This document shows, in pieces, positions 39,819 through 49,418 of a DNA stretch of 64,000 nt. A model generated the notes under the pieces. The model was not told the DNA's origin and made no database searches. It saw nothing but the letters and a program-made list of their open reading frames with translations. Source of the stretch: Actinoplanes lobatus (GTDB lineage Bacteria; Actinomycetota; Actinomycetes; Mycobacteriales; Micromonosporaceae); contig NZ_JACHNC010000001.1 of NCBI RefSeq assembly GCF_014205215.1, positions 2,237,001 to 2,301,000 on the forward strand. Reading direction: 5' to 3'. The position numbers and the translations under genes were made by a program. Each line of letters opens with the position of its first letter. Positions within the stretch are counted from its first letter, which is position 1.

Positions 39819-40630
39819 TGCCGGCCCGATTGGACGAGATGTTCACGGCGTTGAGCGTGGACGCCGACGGCACACCGATGCCGCTGGCCGCCGAGGTGCG
39901 TGGCCGGGAGAACCGGCGGGGACGGACCCGGGCCGTGGTGGCCGGCGTCGCGCTCGCGGCGGCCTTCGCCGGGGGAGCGTTCCTGGTGCAGAGGCCTGCC
40001 TCTCCGCCCGCACCGCTGCCGGTGGCCACGATGCCGCTCGCGATCCCGGATTCGGTCTTCCTACAGCCCGAGGAGATTCGGGAATCGCGTTATCCGAAGG
40101 ATTCCGAGGTCGCGATGCTGCCGTCACTGTGTGGCGCGGACCTCGACGCGGCCGGGCGGATCGGGCTACGCCGTCAGGAACACATCGTGTACCGGAACCT
40201 GACCACCCCGATGAATCGCAGCTTCGACGCCTATGTCGAGCAGACGGTGACCGTTTTCGAGGGTGACGGTGCGGAGCGTTACATGGAGGCACTACGTAGC
40301 GCGGTCGCGTCGTGTCCCGGAGAGACGATCACCGATCATCTGCCGCGTGGTCCGCGCAGCACTCCGGTGCCGTCCGCCGAGCTGCGCTACCGGATGCTCG
40401 CCCCGGTCGGAGTCGGTGACGATGCCCTGCTGATCGAACAGATCGAGCCGCTCATCGCGCAGTCGACGAACCGTGAGATCAAGGCCACCGACCGGATCGC
40501 CGCGTTCCGGGTCGGCGACACCGTGGTCACTATGGACTTCAACGCGACGCAGATCACTCCGGTGGTCGATGAGGCGAACATGGAACGCCTGATCCGCGCC
40601 GCTCATCGACGGTTGGTCGATTGGCGTTAA
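39818..40630 (+). CDS. Probable anti-sigma / membrane-anchored partner of the ECF factor
   Basis: 270 residues from ATG 39818. A short inside part (MPARLDEMFTALSVDADGTPMPLAAEVR) leads to one membrane segment at about 38-57 (AVVAGVALAAAFAGGAFLVQ). The outside part of about 210 residues has conserved-looking Cys (SLCGADLDAAGRIG and SCPGETITDH). No zinc-binding motif is present. Pairing with the sigma gene suggests anti-sigma or sensor function. Confidence 0.7.
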   Translation: MPARLDEMFTALSVDADGTPMPLAAEVRGRENRRGRTRAVVAGVALAAAFAGGAFLVQRPASPPAPLPVATMPLAIPDSVFLQPEEIRESRYPKDSEVAMLPSLCGADLDAAGRIGLRRQEHIVYRNLTTPMNRSFDAYVEQTVTVFEGDGAERYMEALRSAVASCPGETITDHLPRGPRSTPVPSAELRYRMLAPVGVGDDALLIEQIEPLIAQSTNREIKATDRIAAFRVGDTVVTMDFNATQITPVVDEANMERLIRAAHRRLVDWR

Positions 40631-40677
40631 CCGGTAGGCGGGCGCGAGACTTACACAACCTTTGATCTACTGGCGCG

Positions 40678-41349
40678 GTGAATCGCCGCTCCGCCCTTCT
40701 CCTGTTCGCACTCTCCGGCCTGTCCGGCTGTGGTAGCCCCGGTTTCGCCGACCCTCTTCCGTCGGCCGGTCCGGACGTCGACCTCGGCTGGCCGGCCCGG
40801 AGCGCCGACCTCACCCACGGGTTCTGCTTCACCCTGGTTCGGGGCATCAAGCCGTACGCCCTGATCGAGCGGCTCGGTGGTGACGAACTGGAGCGGGTCG
40901 AGTGGCACCGGGTCGTCGGCCCCGGGGACGGGGAGACGGGCGACCCGAAGCGGTTCTTCGTCGGGATCGCCAGCGCCGGCGACTGGTCGATCCTGGTGGA
41001 GGACAACGGGTCGCTCGGTGTCACCTCGCAGATCGTGGAGCCGCTGTCGGCGGACGGCGGGGAGGTCGTCGCCTACCGGGGAGGTGGGGGCGGGCCCGGC
41101 CGGCTCATGGTCTTCCGGGACGGGAACCTCGCTCTGGACCTCGACACGGCGGTACCGGAACGGGCCGGGGGCGGTGGGCTGGACGAGTTCCGGCCCGAGC
41201 TGACCACGGCCGGGCTTCTCGGAGGTGGCGGCGTGACGGATCCCACGGGTGCGGCGCTCGGCTTCATGGCCCGGCACACCGGCATCGCGTTGACCTCGCA
41301 GCTTCTGCGGGACCGTACATATCTGCTGGTCACCGTTCCGAAGCCGTAG
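40678..41349 (+). CDS. Lipoprotein of unknown function (DUF6461-like)
   Basis: 223 residues. Signal peptide with lipobox LSGC (Cys18), so it is probably anchored on the outer face of the membrane. The body has GFCFTLVRGIKPYALIERLGGD, which recalls DUF6461-type proteins, and VGIASAGDWSILVEDNG. A Gly-rich segment lies near the middle. GTG start. The family assignment is tentative. Confidence 0.65.
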   Translation: MNRRSALLLFALSGLSGCGSPGFADPLPSAGPDVDLGWPARSADLTHGFCFTLVRGIKPYALIERLGGDELERVEWHRVVGPGDGETGDPKRFFVGIASAGDWSILVEDNGSLGVTSQIVEPLSADGGEVVAYRGGGGGPGRLMVFRDGNLALDLDTAVPERAGGGGLDEFRPELTTAGLLGGGGVTDPTGAALGFMARHTGIALTSQLLRDRTYLLVTVPKP

Positions 41350-41381
41350 GTGTGCATTTGCCCGGTCTTGGGCTGTGCCGG

Positions 41382-41390
41382 TTATCCACA
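41382..41390 (+). promoter_or_regulatory. Perfect DnaA box before the Nudix gene
   Basis: TTATCCACA, 53 bases before the Nudix start, about 14 kb from oriC. Confidence 0.6.
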
Positions 41391-41442
41391 GAGGAATGAA
41401 TGAGCCCTGCGGCGCACAGGCCCGGCGGTTAGCCTGCATGGC

Positions 41443-41955
41443 GTGGACGAACGAAGACGGGCCGCCGCCGTGATCGTGCGGGACGGCCGTGTGCTGATGG
41501 TGCACGAGCGCAGCCGGCGATCCGGTGGCGGCGAGTGGTGGACCCTTCCCGGCGGCGGCCTGCGTCCAGGGGAGACAGCCGAGGAGGCGGTGCGGCGCGA
41601 GGTGTTCGAGGAGACCGGCCTCGTCGTCAGCGACGCCCGCTATGTGCTGGAGATGCCCTACCCGTCCGGCATGACCTCGGTCTTCGCGGTCAGTGTCGCG
41701 GACGGCGAGCCACGTGTCGGGCGCGATGACGGCTCCGGCCCGGAGCAGCTCGGTGTCGACTGGCTGCCAGTTCCCGAGTTGCCGATCGAGACCAACGGGG
41801 TGCCGGTTCCGCCGTTGATGGTGGTGCTGCCGACGCTCGCCGGTCAGACCGTGGGGGTCGAGTCCGCCACCGGGGCGTCCTCCGGCTCCGCCGACGGTGC
41901 GGGCACCGGGAAGAACAGGGCCGTCACGGCGCGGCGCCGCTCCACCACGAAGTAG
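41443..41955 (+). CDS. Nudix hydrolase
   Basis: 170 residues, GTG start. The Nudix box is G-x5-E-x7-REVFEETGL, from GGLRPGETAEEAVRREVFEE onward (about residues 44-66). It hydrolyses nucleoside diphosphates linked to another group; substrate unknown. The C-terminal 40 residues (ESATGASSGSADG and basic end) are extra and overlap the convergent gene by 112 bases. A diverged fragment of the same or a sister gene lies at 15751-15816. Confidence 0.9.
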   Translation: MDERRRAAAVIVRDGRVLMVHERSRRSGGGEWWTLPGGGLRPGETAEEAVRREVFEETGLVVSDARYVLEMPYPSGMTSVFAVSVADGEPRVGRDDGSGPEQLGVDWLPVPELPIETNGVPVPPLMVVLPTLAGQTVGVESATGASSGSADGAGTGKNRAVTARRRSTTK

Positions 41956-42314
41956 ACGCAGGCGGCGGTGTAGCCCACGGCCAGGAAGCTGCCGAGTATG
42001 CGTACCGGCAGGGACATGAACGGGGCACAGCTCGCGGCGACGGCGGTCAGTGCCCAGATCGCCAGCAGTACGGCGTTGACCGTGTCCGTCCAGTACCAGG
42101 CGACCTGGGACCGGCGACGAGCTTGACGTCGGAGCTCCACCACCAGGGCGTGCGCCATCATCGCCGCCAGCAGACCCAGCAGCAGGGTGGCGAAGAGCGA
42201 ATGATGGCCGCCGCCGATGGAAACGGACGCGGTGGCGCCGGTCAGTAGGGCGAGCCCACTGACAGTCCCCACGCGGGCCTTTCGGCGGTCCTCCACAATC
42301 CTTGTGGTCGGCAT
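41844..42314 (-). CDS. Multi-pass membrane protein of unknown function
   Basis: 156 residues from ATG 42314. Membrane segments lie at about 16-35 (TVSGLALLTGATASVSI), 38-60 (LFATLLLGLLAAMMAHALVV), 74-98 and 102-125. The tail is Pro/Glu-rich. Its 3' end overlaps the Nudix gene by 112 bases. The hydrophobic pattern supports a real gene; the family is unknown to me. Confidence 0.6.
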   Translation of the reverse strand: MPTTRIVEDRRKARVGTVSGLALLTGATASVSIGGGHHSLFATLLLGLLAAMMAHALVVELRRQARRRSQVAWYWTDTVNAVLLAIWALTAVAASCAPFMSLPVRILGSFLAVGYTAACVYFVVERRRAVTALFFPVPAPSAEPEDAPVADSTPTV

Positions 42315-42460
42315 GATCCGGCCGGAACTGAGGGCATCCCGGAAAACAGGCCTTCGTGGTCCGCGAATCCGCGTACGTCTGAAGTGGTTTGGGTCTATTG
42401 TCCGTCCGCATCGTGTTCGAGGGCACGTCACGATGCCGGGCGATGGTTCGTCCCTCCCAC

Positions 42461-43246
42461 ATGAGTGACTCGATGACAGTGCTGGTGACCGGGGCGAGCG
42501 GCACACTCGGAACGGTGGTGGTGCCCGCCCTGACGGCCGCCGGCCACCGGGTGCGGCCGATGAGCCGGCGGGCGCGGCCGGGATGGGTGGCCGCCGACCT
42601 GGCGAGCGGAGGCGGCCTCGGCGACGCCGTGCGCGGTGCCGACGCGATCGTGCACCTGGCCTCGGCGCCGGGCCGCCGGCAGCGGGAGACGGACGTGGAG
42701 GGCACGCGACGGCTTCTCGCCGCGGCGGCCGGGGCGGGGGTGCGGCACGCGCTGTACGTGTCGATCGTCGGGATCGACCGGGTGCCACTCGGCTACTACC
42801 GCACCAAGCTCGCCACCGAGGCCGTGGTCCGCGACTCCGGCGTGCCGTTCACGATCCTGCGGGCCACCCAGTTCCCCTCGCTGGTCGACACCCTCTTCAC
42901 CACGTCGAGCCGGCTGGGCCCGCTCGTCGTCGACCCGGGGCTTCGGGTGCAGCCGGTGCACGTCCAGGACGTGGCGGCGCGGATCGTGGGTCTCCTCGGT
43001 GAACCGGCCATCGGACAGGCCGCCGAAGTGGCGGGGCCCCAGGTGCTGACCTTCGGGGAGATGGCCCGTCCCTGGCTCGCGGCGCGTGGCAGTAGGCGGC
43101 CGGTCTGGCCGGTACGGCTGCCGGGTGCTCTGGCCCGGACGGTTCGGGAGGGCGGCCTGGTCGGGACAGGCGGATCCACGGGTACGCGTACCTGGGACGA
43201 CTACCTGGCCGAGCGCTACGGGAACACCGGATGCGAACCTGTGTGA
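42461..43246 (+). CDS. NAD(P)-binding SDR / NmrA-like protein
   Basis: 261 residues from ATG 42461 (a second ATG at 42473 is possible). The Rossmann start is TVLVTGASGTLGTVVVPAL. It then shows ADAIVHLASAPG, YVSIVGIDRVPLGYYRTK (a YxxxK variant) and VPFTILRATQFPSLVD. It resembles atypical SDRs that act on small molecules or sense NADPH. Substrate unknown. Confidence 0.85.
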   Translation: MSDSMTVLVTGASGTLGTVVVPALTAAGHRVRPMSRRARPGWVAADLASGGGLGDAVRGADAIVHLASAPGRRQRETDVEGTRRLLAAAAGAGVRHALYVSIVGIDRVPLGYYRTKLATEAVVRDSGVPFTILRATQFPSLVDTLFTTSSRLGPLVVDPGLRVQPVHVQDVAARIVGLLGEPAIGQAAEVAGPQVLTFGEMARPWLAARGSRRPVWPVRLPGALARTVREGGLVGTGGSTGTRTWDDYLAERYGNTGCEPV

Positions 43247-43247
43247 C

Positions 43248-43700
43248 GTGGACGAGGCGATGGAACGGATCGATGCGGCCTGGGAGTGGTGGGCGGCCGC
43301 GATCGACGAATCCCAGGAGGGGCGCTGGGTCCGCGACACCGTGGAGAGGCGGGTGCTGGCGGACATCACGGTCGCTACCCAATGTCTGCACGGCGGCCGG
43401 TTACCGCCGTTTACCGACGACCCGTTGGGCGTACGGGTGGGGCGTATAGCGACCTGGGCCGGCGTCCTTCGCTTGGCTGCCCGGGCCGGCGGCTGGACCC
43501 TGTCGCCTGTGCTCGGGCACCGTCCACCGCATCCGGCGCGTATGCCGGAACTGTTGTCCGGCATCTATGCGGTCGCTGAGTGGGGTGAGGTCTGGCTGGG
43601 GCGGCCAGACACTCCTTCGGAGCGGGCCGTCGCGGCTGTCGAGCACTTTCTGGCCGGGCCCGGGTCGATGGAGGACCTCGAGTCGTTCTTCTACGACTGA
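43248..43700 (+). CDS. Hypothetical protein
   Basis: 150 residues from GTG 43248, one base after the previous stop; Met5 at 43260 is an alternative. Helical and soluble, with IDAAWEWWAAAIDESQEGRW near the start and an acidic end EDLESFFYD. No known domain is evident. Probably co-transcribed with the SDR gene. Confidence 0.6.
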   Translation: MDEAMERIDAAWEWWAAAIDESQEGRWVRDTVERRVLADITVATQCLHGGRLPPFTDDPLGVRVGRIATWAGVLRLAARAGGWTLSPVLGHRPPHPARMPELLSGIYAVAEWGEVWLGRPDTPSERAVAAVEHFLAGPGSMEDLESFFYD

Positions 43701-43748
43701 GGCGCACCCCGCCGCGTTGTGATCGATTGACTGGGCAAGGATGGCGTC

Positions 43749-44303
43749 ATGATGGGAAGCCTGCGGACCGAAATCGCTCAGACCCGGCCGGATCTGCTCG
43801 CGTCGGCTGTGGCCGAGGCGCTGACGGTCTGGCCGGCTGAGGCGCCGATCGACGCCGATCAGGTGCTGGTCGCGCCGATCGACCCGGGGCTGGCGGACAC
43901 GGCGGCTTTCTGCGAGGCGTACGGGGTGCGGCTGGCCGAGTCCGCCAACTGCGTGATCGTGGCCGGGCGCCGGGGCGAGGTCACCCGCTATGCGGCCTGC
44001 ATCATCCTCGCGACCACGCGCGCCGACGTGAACGGCGTGGTCCGGCGGCACCTGGATGTACGGAAGGCCAGCTTCGCGCCGATGGACGACGCCGTGGCGC
44101 TGACCGGGATGGAGTACGGCGGGATCACCCCGATCGGGCTGCCCGCCTCGTGGCCGATTCTGGTCGACGCCCGTGTGGCCGCCACTCCGCACGTGATCAT
44201 CGGCTCCGGTGTCCGGCACAGCAAGATCGCCATTGCCGGCCCAGCCCTCGGCGCCCTACCAGGCGCCGAGGTGATCGATGGCCTGGCCCGCGAGGCGATG
44301 TGA
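43749..44303 (+). CDS. YbaK/prolyl-tRNA editing domain protein
   Basis: 184 residues. The YbaK/aminoacyl-tRNA deacylase pattern includes RRHLDVRKASFAPMDDAVALTGMEYGGITPIGLP. It probably clears mischarged aminoacyl-tRNA in trans. It is located 1.6 kb from proS, which may be of interest for tRNA-Pro proofreading. It is convergent to the DsbA-type gene; a parS site fills the gap. Confidence 0.85.
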   Translation: MMGSLRTEIAQTRPDLLASAVAEALTVWPAEAPIDADQVLVAPIDPGLADTAAFCEAYGVRLAESANCVIVAGRRGEVTRYAACIILATTRADVNGVVRRHLDVRKASFAPMDDAVALTGMEYGGITPIGLPASWPILVDARVAATPHVIIGSGVRHSKIAIAGPALGALPGAEVIDGLAREAM

Positions 44304-44317
44304 CCGTTATCGATATT

Positions 44318-44331
44318 GTTTCACGTGAAAC
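44318..44331. other. Isolated parS site
   Basis: Perfect GTTTCACGTGAAAC in the 29-base gap between two convergent genes, about 17 kb to the right of oriC. It is the only parS found on that side. Confidence 0.92.
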
Positions 44332-44332
44332 G

Positions 44333-44974
44333 TCATAGACCGGTGTTGACGTCTGCCCGGCGGGCGATCTCCGCGAAGGCGGCGACCAGCGTCTCTGTCT
44401 CCTGAGCGCCCTGCACCTGGTATTTGCCGTCGATCACGAAGTTCGGGACGCTGCTGATGCGAAGCGCGCGCGCCTCTTCGATGTCGATCCGTACCGCCTT
44501 GGAGCCGGCGTCCGACTCCAGGTAGGTGAGCGCGGCGGTGCCGTCCAGGCCGATCAAGCCGGCGACCGCGGCCAGAGCGGGAAGCGAGCCGATGTCGATG
44601 CCGTCGGTGAAGTGCGCCCGCTGGAGCGCGTCCAGCATGTCCGCTTGGCGGTCCTGTGTCTGCGCCCAGGCGATCAGCCGGTGCGCCGCGAAGGTGTTGG
44701 CCGCGATCGCCCGGTCGAAGTCCAGGTTCAGGCCCTCACTGGCACCGATCGCGGTGACCTGCGCGAAAATCTGCTCGGCGCGGGCCGGTCCGCCGAACTT
44801 CTCCGTCATCACCTGCTTGATCGGCAGGGGAGCCGGCACCGGGGCGGGGTCCAGTTGATAGGCCCGATAGGTGACCGTGGCGGGGCCGTCGAATGCGTCC
44901 AGGGCGTTCTCCAGCCGCCGCTTCCCGATGTAGCACCACGGGCAGACCACATCGGACCAAACCTGAATATCCAC
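44333..44974 (-). CDS. DsbA-family (FrnE-like) oxidoreductase
   Basis: 213 residues from GTG 44974; the longer frame overlaps sufE. The active site is C11-P-W-C14 in SDVVCPWCYIGKRRLE. The helical insertion and the cis-Pro loop ISSVPNFVIDGKYQVQGAQ are typical of the DSBA/FrnE group. No signal peptide, so it acts in the cytosol. The start is one base after the sufE stop, so the two are co-transcribed. Confidence 0.9.
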   Translation of the reverse strand: MDIQVWSDVVCPWCYIGKRRLENALDAFDGPATVTYRAYQLDPAPVPAPLPIKQVMTEKFGGPARAEQIFAQVTAIGASEGLNLDFDRAIAANTFAAHRLIAWAQTQDRQADMLDALQRAHFTDGIDIGSLPALAAVAGLIGLDGTAALTYLESDAGSKAVRIDIEEARALRISSVPNFVIDGKYQVQGAQETETLVAAFAEIARRADVNTGL

Positions 44975-44975
44975 G

Positions 44976-45419
44976 TCACTCCGTTTCGACCGGGGTCGCC
45001 TGGGCGGCGACCTGGCGCTTGAGACGGGCCAGAATGGCGGTCCCGCCGCGGACCCGCAACGGGCTGATCGCTTGGGCCAGCCCCATCCGGCCATAGAGAT
45101 CATCGGGTACGGCGAGGATCTCCCCGGTGCTCGCCCCCGCCAGACCCTCGGCCAGGATGCCGGCGAACGCCCGGGTGGTCGGTGCCTCCGGTGGGCAGTC
45201 GAAGTGGGCCACCACGGTGTCGTCCGGCTGCACCACCGCCTTCAGGAAGAACGCGGTCTGGCACTCCGGAACCTGCTCCATGCCCTCGTGCCCGGCCAGG
45301 TCCGCGGGCAGTGGCGGAACGGCGTCGGCGAACTCCAGCAGCATCTCGAGCACGACCTCGCGTGGGGCCGAGGCGAACTCGTCGACGATCTCGGCCAGCT
45401 TCGGTGGCATGTCAGTCAC
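44976..45419 (-). CDS. SufE-family cysteine desulfuration protein
   Basis: 147 residues. SufE pattern with LPPLPADLAGHEGMEQVPECQTAFFL-type sequence; the acceptor Cys is C53 in PECQTAF. It takes persulfide sulfur from a desulfurase or sulfurtransferase. In actinobacteria it is often next to sseA, which lies 2.4 kb away here, with proS and a CBS gene between them. Confidence 0.9.
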   Translation of the reverse strand: MTDMPPKLAEIVDEFASAPREVVLEMLLEFADAVPPLPADLAGHEGMEQVPECQTAFFLKAVVQPDDTVVAHFDCPPEAPTTRAFAGILAEGLAGASTGEILAVPDDLYGRMGLAQAISPLRVRGGTAILARLKRQVAAQATPVETE

Positions 45420-45497
45420 GCCATCGACCCTAACGCGCTGATCAGAGTGACCCGCTGTCGTGCGCCCGGGCCTTGGCGCCGGCGGATCGGGAGCCGG

Positions 45498-45573
45498 TCA
45501 GGCGGCGGCCGAGGTGGGCAGCAGGGCGATGTCGCTCAGGCGGCGGCCGAGGTGGGCAGCAGGGCGATGTCGC
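45498..45573. repeat. 38-bp tandem duplication at the end of the CBS gene
   Basis: 45498-45535 and 45536-45573 are identical. The second copy holds the last codons and stop of the minus-strand CBS gene; the first lies just past the stop. Confidence 0.93.
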
Positions 45574-45925
45574 TCAGGCTCAGGATCCCGACCAGATTGC
45601 GGTCGGCGTCACAGACCAGCAGGCGGCGGACGCCCCGCTCCCGCATGGCCTGCACCGCCTCCTCCACCGAGGCGTTCTGCTCGACCATGAGCAACTCCCG
45701 GGTGGCGATCGCACCGAGCGTCGTGGTGGCCGGTGGCAGGTTTTCCGCGATGGCGCGGATCACGATGTCCCGGTCGGTGACGATGCCCGTCATGGTCGGG
45801 CCGCTGGTCACCACCACATCGCCGATGCCCCGGTCGCGCATGGCCTGGGCGGCCTCGTCGAGCGGGGTGTCCTCTGGCAGATAGACCACCTCACGGGTCA
45901 TCGCATCCGCGACCAGCCTGACCAT
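45536..45925 (-). CDS. CBS-domain protein
   Basis: 129 residues from ATG 45925, preceded by GGAAGGG; an ATG ten codons upstream is in frame. Two CBS motifs: MTREVVYLPEDTPLDEAAQAMRDRGIGDVVV and then RELLMVEQNASVEEAVQAMRERGVRRLLV. It likely binds adenosyl nucleotides. The last 12 codons and stop are duplicated directly downstream. Confidence 0.9.
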   Translation of the reverse strand: MVRLVADAMTREVVYLPEDTPLDEAAQAMRDRGIGDVVVTSGPTMTGIVTDRDIVIRAIAENLPPATTTLGAIATRELLMVEQNASVEEAVQAMRERGVRRLLVCDADRNLVGILSLSDIALLPTSAAA

Positions 45926-45957
45926 GCCACCACCCTTCCGCTGCCGGTATCTCATGG

Positions 45958-47691
45958 TTACCCGGCCTCCGCCGTGATCACACCCGCCACATCCACAAGG
46001 GGCACTTCCTGCCGGTCCTGACTTCGCCGGTCGCGCACTTCCACGTACCCCTCCGAAAGACGGCGGCCGACCACGACGGACCGTGGGATGCCGATGAGCT
46101 CGGCATCGGTGAATTTGACGCCCGCCGACACGTTGGGCCGGTCGTCGACGAGCACCCGCAGGCCGGCCCGGGAAAGCGTGGCCCCGAGCGTGAGGGCCGC
46201 CTCGACCTGGCCGTCCTTGCCGGCCGCGACGATGTGCACGTCGGCCGGGGCGATCGCTGAGGGCCAGACCAGGCCCCGATCGTCGTGGTGCTGCTCGGCG
46301 ATCGCCGCCACCGCCCGGGACAGGCCGATGCCGTAGCAGCCCATGGTGGGCCGCACCGGTTTGCCGTCGGCGCCGAGCACGTCGACCTTGAACGCGTCGG
46401 TGTAGCGCCGGCCGAGCTGGAAAATGTGCCCGATCTCGATGCCCCGGCGCATGGTCAGTCTGCCGTCGTCGCAGGCCGGGCAGGGATCGCCGGGCCGCAC
46501 CACGGCCGCCTCGATGACGCCGTCCGGCGTGAAGTCGCGGCCCGCCACCACGTCGGTCGCGTGCTTGCCGGGCTCGTTGGCGCCGGTCAGCCAGGCCGTG
46601 CCGGTCGCGACACGGGGATCGGCCAGATACCGGATTTTGATGCCCTGCGGGCCGATGTAGCCCTTGACCAGGTCGGGCCGCGACGCGAAGTCGTCGAAGA
46701 GGACCGCGGTGGCCGGCGCCAGGACGGCGTTGAGCCGCTTGAGATCGACGTCACGGTCGCCGGGCAGGCCGATCGCCAGCAGCTCCGGCTCGCGGCCCGG
46801 GTGCTGAACGGTGACCACCACGTTCTTCAACGTGTCGGCGGCAGTCCAGTCGGTGCGCCCGCCGAGCGCCCGCTCGTTGGCCAGATCGACCAGCGACGCG
46901 ATCGTCGGCGTCTCGGGAGTGTCGTGCACCGCCATGGCCGGGGCGGTCCGCTGTCGCACGGTGGGCGCCGGAGTGGTCACGGCCTCGGTGTTGGCCGCGT
47001 AGTCGCACGCGGTGCAGCCGACGTAGGTGTCCTCCCCGACCTCGGCCGCGGCCAGGAACTCCTCGGATGCCGAGCCGCCCATCGCGCCGGAGGTGGCCGC
47101 GACGACCGTGTGCTCCAACCCGAGCCGGCTGAAGATTCGTCGGTAGGCGGCGCGCATCCGTTCATACGCCTCCGCGAGCCCCGCGTCGGTGAGGTCGAAC
47201 GAATAGGCGTCCTTCATCAGGAACTCGCGACCGCGCAGCAGGCCACCGCGGGGACGGGCCTCGTCCCGGAACTTGGTCTGGATCTGGAACAGGATCAGGG
47301 GGAAGTCCCGATACGACCCGGTCATCTCCTGCACCAGCAGGGTGAACATCTCCTCGTGGGTGGGCGCGAGCAGATGGTCGGCCCCGCGCCGGTCCTTGAG
47401 GGTGAAGATGTCGTCGCCGTACTCCGTCCAACGGCCACTGGTCTCGTAGGGCTCGCGGGGCAGCAGTGCGGGGAACGAGACCTCCTGCCCGCCGGCCGCG
47501 AACATCTCCTCCTGCACCACGGCGGTGACGCGGTCCAGCACGAGCTTGCCGAGTGGCAGCCAGGTGTAGCCGCCCGGAGCGGCGCGACGGACGAACCCAG
47601 CGCGCACGAGGAGGCGGTGACTCGGCACCTCCGCGTCCGCCGGCTCCTCACGCAGGGTCTTGAGCAGCAAGGTGGACATCCGAAGCAGCAT
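45958..47691 (-). CDS. proS: Prolyl-tRNA synthetase (bacterial type)
   Basis: 577 residues from ATG 47691 ([21 protein letters not shown]). Class II motifs: [40 protein letters not shown] and [17 protein letters not shown]. The editing insert lies in the middle (about 225-385). It charges tRNA-Pro. It is divergent from sseA. Confidence 0.95.
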   Translation of the reverse strand: MLLRMSTLLLKTLREEPADAEVPSHRLLVRAGFVRRAAPGGYTWLPLGKLVLDRVTAVVQEEMFAAGGQEVSFPALLPREPYETSGRWTEYGDDIFTLKDRRGADHLLAPTHEEMFTLLVQEMTGSYRDFPLILFQIQTKFRDEARPRGGLLRGREFLMKDAYSFDLTDAGLAEAYERMRAAYRRIFSRLGLEHTVVAATSGAMGGSASEEFLAAAEVGEDTYVGCTACDYAANTEAVTTPAPTVRQRTAPAMAVHDTPETPTIASLVDLANERALGGRTDWTAADTLKNVVVTVQHPGREPELLAIGLPGDRDVDLKRLNAVLAPATAVLFDDFASRPDLVKGYIGPQGIKIRYLADPRVATGTAWLTGANEPGKHATDVVAGRDFTPDGVIEAAVVRPGDPCPACDDGRLTMRRGIEIGHIFQLGRRYTDAFKVDVLGADGKPVRPTMGCYGIGLSRAVAAIAEQHHDDRGLVWPSAIAPADVHIVAAGKDGQVEAALTLGATLSRAGLRVLVDDRPNVSAGVKFTDAELIGIPRSVVVGRRLSEGYVEVRDRRSQDRQEVPLVDVAGVITAEAG

Positions 47692-47862
47692 GCAGGCGAG
47701 CTTAGGGACCGGGTACGACGAAAACATCCGGTTATCTCGTTGTCACCGGCATCACGTTGTGTTGGTCCCCCGCACGTGGCGGTGGCGAGCGGTGACAGCC
47801 ATGCCCTCACAGCCGTGCCAAGCCCGCACGATCAGGTTGCAGCAGGCGCTAGCGTGACAGGC

Positions 47863-48762
47863 ATGTCCGTACCGAACGATCCGGCGCAGGCGCTGCAGGC
47901 GTACGCGCATCCCGACAAATTGGTCACCACCGAGTGGCTCGCCGCGAATCTGGACACCCCCGGCCTGGTCGTCGTCGAGTCGGACGAGGACGTGCTGCTC
48001 TACGACACCGGCCACATCCCCGGCGCGGTCAAGGTCGACTGGCACCTGGAGCTGAACGACCAGGTCAGCCGGGACTACCTGGACCCGGCGGCCTTCGCGG
48101 CTCTCTGTGCGGCCAAGGGCATCGGCCGTGACGACACGATCGTCTTCTACGGCGACAACTTCAACTGGTGGGCGGCGTACGCGCTGTGGGTCTTCGGTCT
48201 GTTCGGCCACCGCGACGTGCGGCTGCTCGACGGCGGCCGGCAGAAGTGGGTGGCCGAGGGCCGTTCGGTGACCCGGGAGAAGACCGTCCGCCCGGCCGCC
48301 GACTACCCGGTTCCGGTGCGTAACGACGCCGAGATCCGCGCTTTCCGCGACCAGGTGATGGGTCACATCGCCAGCGGGCGGCCGCTGGTCGACGTGCGCT
48401 CCCCCCAGGAGTACACCGGCGAGCTGACCCACATGGAGGCGTACCCCCAGGAGGGCGCTCTGCGGGGCGGCCACATCCCGGGCGCGGTGAGCAAGCCGTG
48501 GAAGTCCGCGGCCAACGACGACGGCACGTTCAAGTCGCACGACGATCTCGTCAAGATCTATCGCGACGAGCTGGGCCTGGAGCCGGCGGACGACATCATC
48601 GCCTACTGCCGTATCGGTGAGCGGTCCAGCCACACCTGGTTCGTGCTGCGACACCTGCTCGGCTACCCGCAGGTGCGCAACTACGACGGTTCCTGGACCG
48701 AGTGGGGAAACCTGGTCCGGGCGCCGATCGCCAAGGGCACGGAGCCCGGCGGCCTCAGCTGA
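47863..48762 (+). CDS. sseA: Thiosulfate/3-mercaptopyruvate sulfurtransferase SseA
   Basis: 299 residues with two rhodanese domains. The first has [19 protein letters not shown], and its Cys is absent. The second holds the catalytic C249 in [13 protein letters not shown]. It moves sulfur to thiophilic acceptors. It is often paired with SufE. The long upstream frame lies over proS and is not part of it. Confidence 0.93.
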   Translation: MSVPNDPAQALQAYAHPDKLVTTEWLAANLDTPGLVVVESDEDVLLYDTGHIPGAVKVDWHLELNDQVSRDYLDPAAFAALCAAKGIGRDDTIVFYGDNFNWWAAYALWVFGLFGHRDVRLLDGGRQKWVAEGRSVTREKTVRPAADYPVPVRNDAEIRAFRDQVMGHIASGRPLVDVRSPQEYTGELTHMEAYPQEGALRGGHIPGAVSKPWKSAANDDGTFKSHDDLVKIYRDELGLEPADDIIAYCRIGERSSHTWFVLRHLLGYPQVRNYDGSWTEWGNLVRAPIAKGTEPGGLS

Positions 48763-48771
48763 TCCACCCGG

Positions 48772-48804
48772 AAACGGCGCTGCCGAACGGCGGCGCCGTT
48801 TTCT
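48772..48804 (+). terminator. Terminator after sseA
   Basis: Stem AAACGGCGC (48772-48780) / GCGCCGTTT (48793-48801) with a T-run at its end. Confidence 0.82.
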
Positions 48805-48842
48805 CGTGAACCAAATCCGCGGCCATCGGCGATAGTCCAGAT

Positions 48843-49418
48843 GTGCGACGGAGAAGACTTCGACCGGTGCCGCCGGTCAGCGAGCAGAGCAGCGATGCTG
48901 ACCTGCTGCGCGCCATCGCCGACGGGCAGACCGCGGCGCTGCGCCTGCTGCACCACCGGCATGCCGGCTGGCTGCGAGCCCGGCTTCGCCGGCGCTGTGC
49001 CGACGCCGATGTGGTCGATGCCGCGATCCAGGACACGTTCGTCGCGGTCTGGGGTGACGCCCGACGCTACGAGGAGATGCACGCCGACGCGGCCGCCTGG
49101 CTCTGGACCATCGCCGTTCGGCGCCTGGTCTCGGCCCTCCGCGGTCCGGCGCACCGTTGGTTGAGCAGCGGCTCCGGCGAGCTGCCGGACACCGCCGTCA
49201 CACCCTCCGCCGAGGAGCTGGTCCTGCTCGGCGTCGAGCACGGCGCCCTGGGCCCGGCTCTGGACCGGTTGTCCCCCGAGTTGCGCCACCTGATCGAGGC
49301 CACCGCGCTGGACGGGCTCACCGTCCGGGAGGCGGCGAAGCTGCTCGGCATCCCGGAGGGCACCGCCAAGACCCGGCTGATGCGGGCCCGGAGCAGGTTG
49401 AGGGAGCTGCTGACATGA
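48843..49418 (+). CDS. ECF sigma factor of an ABC-transporter cassette
   Basis: 191 residues, GTG start; an internal GTG at 48867 is possible. Region 2 includes VVDAAIQDTFVAVWGDARR and AWLWTIAVRRLV. Region 4 includes LTVREAAKLLGIPEGTAKTRLMRARSRLRELL. Its stop overlaps the start of the zinc-finger protein. First gene of a five-gene string with four-base overlaps. Confidence 0.9.
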   Translation: MRRRRLRPVPPVSEQSSDADLLRAIADGQTAALRLLHHRHAGWLRARLRRRCADADVVDAAIQDTFVAVWGDARRYEEMHADAAAWLWTIAVRRLVSALRGPAHRWLSSGSGELPDTAVTPSAEELVLLGVEHGALGPALDRLSPELRHLIEATALDGLTVREAAKLLGIPEGTAKTRLMRARSRLRELLT

